From: an uncultured Anaerotruncus sp.
GTDB taxonomy: Bacteria; Bacillota_A; Clostridia; Oscillospirales; CAG-272
Assembly (NCBI GenBank): GCA_958414155.1
Contig: CATYWI010000118.1
Coordinates: 1-5,358 of the forward strand
Direction of reading: 5' to 3'
DNA: 5,358 nt
Shown: positions 3,680-5,358 of the stretch, in pieces
Layout of the letters: every line of letters begins with the position of its first letter
Numbering within the stretch: the first letter of the stretch is position 1
Notes under the pieces: generated by a model
Database searches by the model: none
What the model was told of the DNA's origin: nothing
Seen by the model: the letters and a program-made list of their open reading frames with translations, nothing else
Program-made: the position numbers and the translations under genes

Positions 3680-5358
3680 ATGAAAAATCTACGAAGAATA
3701 ATTGCCGCGCTTCTGACCGCGACATTTGTACTGACAGCATTTTGTGCCTGCAACGGCGGCACGGGAAATGACGCGACCTCGGAGCCGGATACGACCGCAG
3801 CGCCGACGCCCGATAACAGCACAGCGCCCGATCCTGAAACCACTGTCCCGGAGACCACCGGAACCACAGCGCCGGCACCTGCCGTGCTCACACCGCGCGA
3901 CAAGTCGGCGAAATACCGCGTGCTTTTCATCGGCAACAGCTTTACATATTACAACGATATGAACAAGCCGAACGGCATTTTCTACAACATAGCCAAAAAT
4001 GCCGGCTACAATGTGGTAGTTGATACCGTTTACAAGGGTGCGTACACGCTCCGCATGTTCCTTGATGAAAAAGATACCTACGGCAAGCAGTTGCGCTCAA
4101 AGCTGAATGCCAACAAATATGACATTGTTATCATTCAGGAGCAGAGCTATCTGCCCATATCCGATCCGGGTAATTTTTACGACTCCTGCCGTGAGTTCAA
4201 AAAGCTCATCGACGCTCACGGCGCCGAGCTGTGGCTGTACGAAACATGGGGCTACAAAACAGGTCATTCCGGACTTGCCCAGTACGGCAAGAGCACCGCG
4301 GACATGGAGATGAAGCTCCGCGCCGCGTATGCCGCCATCGGATCCGAGCTGAACATTCCCGTAATGTACGCCGGTGCGGCGTTCACAAAGGTGTTTACCG
4401 AAAACCCCAACATCGAGCTTTACCATACCGACAGCAAGCACCCGGGTCCCAACGGCAGCTATCTGATAGCGTGGACGATCTTCGGCAGTATTTTCGGCGT
4501 TGATCCCGCCACACTCACATATGACGGCTCGGTCAATTCCTCATACGCCACCACGCTGCGCGAGGCGGCATCCGTTATCGTGCGTGAGGGCGCGCCGGTA
4601 GACGAAAGCTACCGCACGTCATCGGTCGGTGTTGTTTATGTAGCAAAGCAGTCATATGTTGATTCCGCAAAGACAAAAATGCTCACTTCCGTGCCGTCGT
4701 CGCCGATAATCTCGGTCGTAATGCGCGATTCTGCCGTTACCGGCGACGGATGGATGACGCTCAAGACCGATGCCGGTAAGACGTTCTCGGGTATACGCGG
4801 CGACAAGGATAAGGTCGCGTCGTCCGAATGCTCGGACAATGAGCTTACCGATGCGCAGAAGGCTGATATTGCCGACATCGGATACGGTGTATCCGTCATC
4901 GGAATACTGAGCATGGACGCAAGCAAAAAGGGAACGATAAACACGAGCACCGCCGCAGGCGTTACAAACTCGGTGATGAACCTTGTAAACGGTCACTGGG
5001 GCTCGTCCTACATGGCTGCCATGTTCTTTGACGAGGATATGTACCGCATAACCGGCGAAATGGATAACAGCTCGCACTACACCGGGCTTATAACGCTGAA
5101 TTTCGGCAAGAAAATGACCTTTGACGCCATCGGCTATATGTCGGGCAGTCTTAAGGGCTTCCCGCAGGCACAGGACGTTTTCGTAAGCGACGACGGCGTG
5201 ACATGGACCAAGGTAGAATCAGCCTGTTATGATGTTCTCGGCGCGTCTCTGAAGAGCGTCAGCGGCAAAACCGCCGACCCGTGGAACGGCAACACCCCCA
5301 CGGTCGAAGTGCTCTTCTCTATGGCGGGCGTGTCCGGCAAATACATCCGCATAGGCAT
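3680..5358 (+). CDS. SGNH-hydrolase lipoprotein with C-terminal F5/8C-like domain (3' end outside window)
   Basis: 559 complete codons are open from ATG 3680 (GGAG at 3667-3670, 9 nt upstream) to the window edge. Residues 1-24 are a lipoprotein-type signal ending F-C-A-C24, an imperfect lipobox. A Thr/Pro-rich linker (28-72) follows. The SGNH domain covers about 79-275: block I V81-LFIGNSFTYY with nucleophile S87, block II near G120, V150-IIQEQS at the block III position, and D251-SKH254-PGPNGSYL carrying the catalytic Asp and His. The GNSFTYY plus QEQS plus HP-x-x-x-G-x-YL set resembles DUF4886-type hydrolases. The middle region 280-425 is unassigned. From about 430 (NLVNGHWGS) the pattern fits an F5/8 type C/CBM32-like module: ITLNFGKKMTFDAIGY, then VSDDGVTWTKVES and YIRIG. 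The likely role is ester removal from a surface or environmental glycan (inference). It is transcribed on its own after a terminator. Substrate unknown. Confidence 0.9.
   Translation, partial: MKNLRRIIAALLTATFVLTAFCACNGGTGNDATSEPDTTAAPTPDNSTAPDPETTVPETTGTTAPAPAVLTPRDKSAKYRVLFIGNSFTYYNDMNKPNGIFYNIAKNAGYNVVVDTVYKGAYTLRMFLDEKDTYGKQLRSKLNANKYDIVIIQEQSYLPISDPGNFYDSCREFKKLIDAHGAELWLYETWGYKTGHSGLAQYGKSTADMEMKLRAAYAAIGSELNIPVMYAGAAFTKVFTENPNIELYHTDSKHPGPNGSYLIAWTIFGSIFGVDPATLTYDGSVNSSYATTLREAASVIVREGAPVDESYRTSSVGVVYVAKQSYVDSAKTKMLTSVPSSPIISVVMRDSAVTGDGWMTLKTDAGKTFSGIRGDKDKVASSECSDNELTDAQKADIADIGYGVSVIGILSMDASKKGTINTSTAAGVTNSVMNLVNGHWGSSYMAAMFFDEDMYRITGEMDNSSHYTGLITLNFGKKMTFDAIGYMSGSLKGFPQAQDVFVSDDGVTWTKVESACYDVLGASLKSVSGKTADPWNGNTPTVEVLFSMAGVSGKYIRIG

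Noticed and set aside
3744..3962. Open frames on both strands (3583-3936 minus, 3744-3962 plus) across the Thr/Pro-rich linker of the hydrolase
   Set aside because: They arise from the repetitive ACC/GCG/CCG codons of the linker in other frames. They lack ribosome binding sites and give low-complexity translations.

Overview
The window looks like a piece of a Gram-positive chromosome of the class Clostridia. A gut Oscillospiraceae/Ruminococcaceae-like bacterium is my best guess. The reasons are the strong GGAGG-type ribosome binding sites, sigma-A-like promoters, three Sec/SPII lipoproteins, an ECF-like sigma factor paired with a one-pass membrane anti-sigma candidate, and a roughly balanced base composition with GC-rich third positions. 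No tRNA, rRNA, CRISPR array, insertion sequence or phage gene is visible. Five protein genes fill almost all of the window.

Left part, minus strand. An ECF-like sigma factor (2299-2853) and a single-pass membrane protein (1035-2309) form a two-gene operon with an 11-nt overlap. A consensus promoter (TTGAAA-17-TATAAT, 2887-2915) reads into it and an intrinsic terminator (991-1028) closes it. Beyond that terminator, still on the minus strand, lies a lipoprotein gene (933 down to 1) whose 3' end is outside the window. It has beta-propeller-like segments and a C-x4-C-x-H-x4-C motif.

Right part, plus strand. A perfect TTGACA-18-TATAAT promoter (3008-3037), divergent from the sigma promoter, drives a 121-residue lipoprotein (3117-3482) with a hairpin in its 5' leader. 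A strong intrinsic terminator follows at 3520-3555. Then an extended -10 promoter (3619-3627), flanked by short direct and inverted repeats, starts the last gene (3680 to the window end). This is a lipoprotein with an SGNH-hydrolase domain, an unassigned middle region and a discoidin-like (F5/8 type C) C-terminal domain cut by the window edge.

How the parts may work together (inference): the membrane protein probably holds the sigma factor inactive until its large outside domain senses something at the cell surface. The three lipoproteins are surface proteins, and one is a probable carbohydrate esterase with a sugar-binding-type module, so a cell-surface or glycan-response locus is plausible. 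Nothing in the sequence proves that the sigma factor controls its neighbours. All visible promoters look like housekeeping sigma-A types. There is no gene-free stretch longer than 300 bases.
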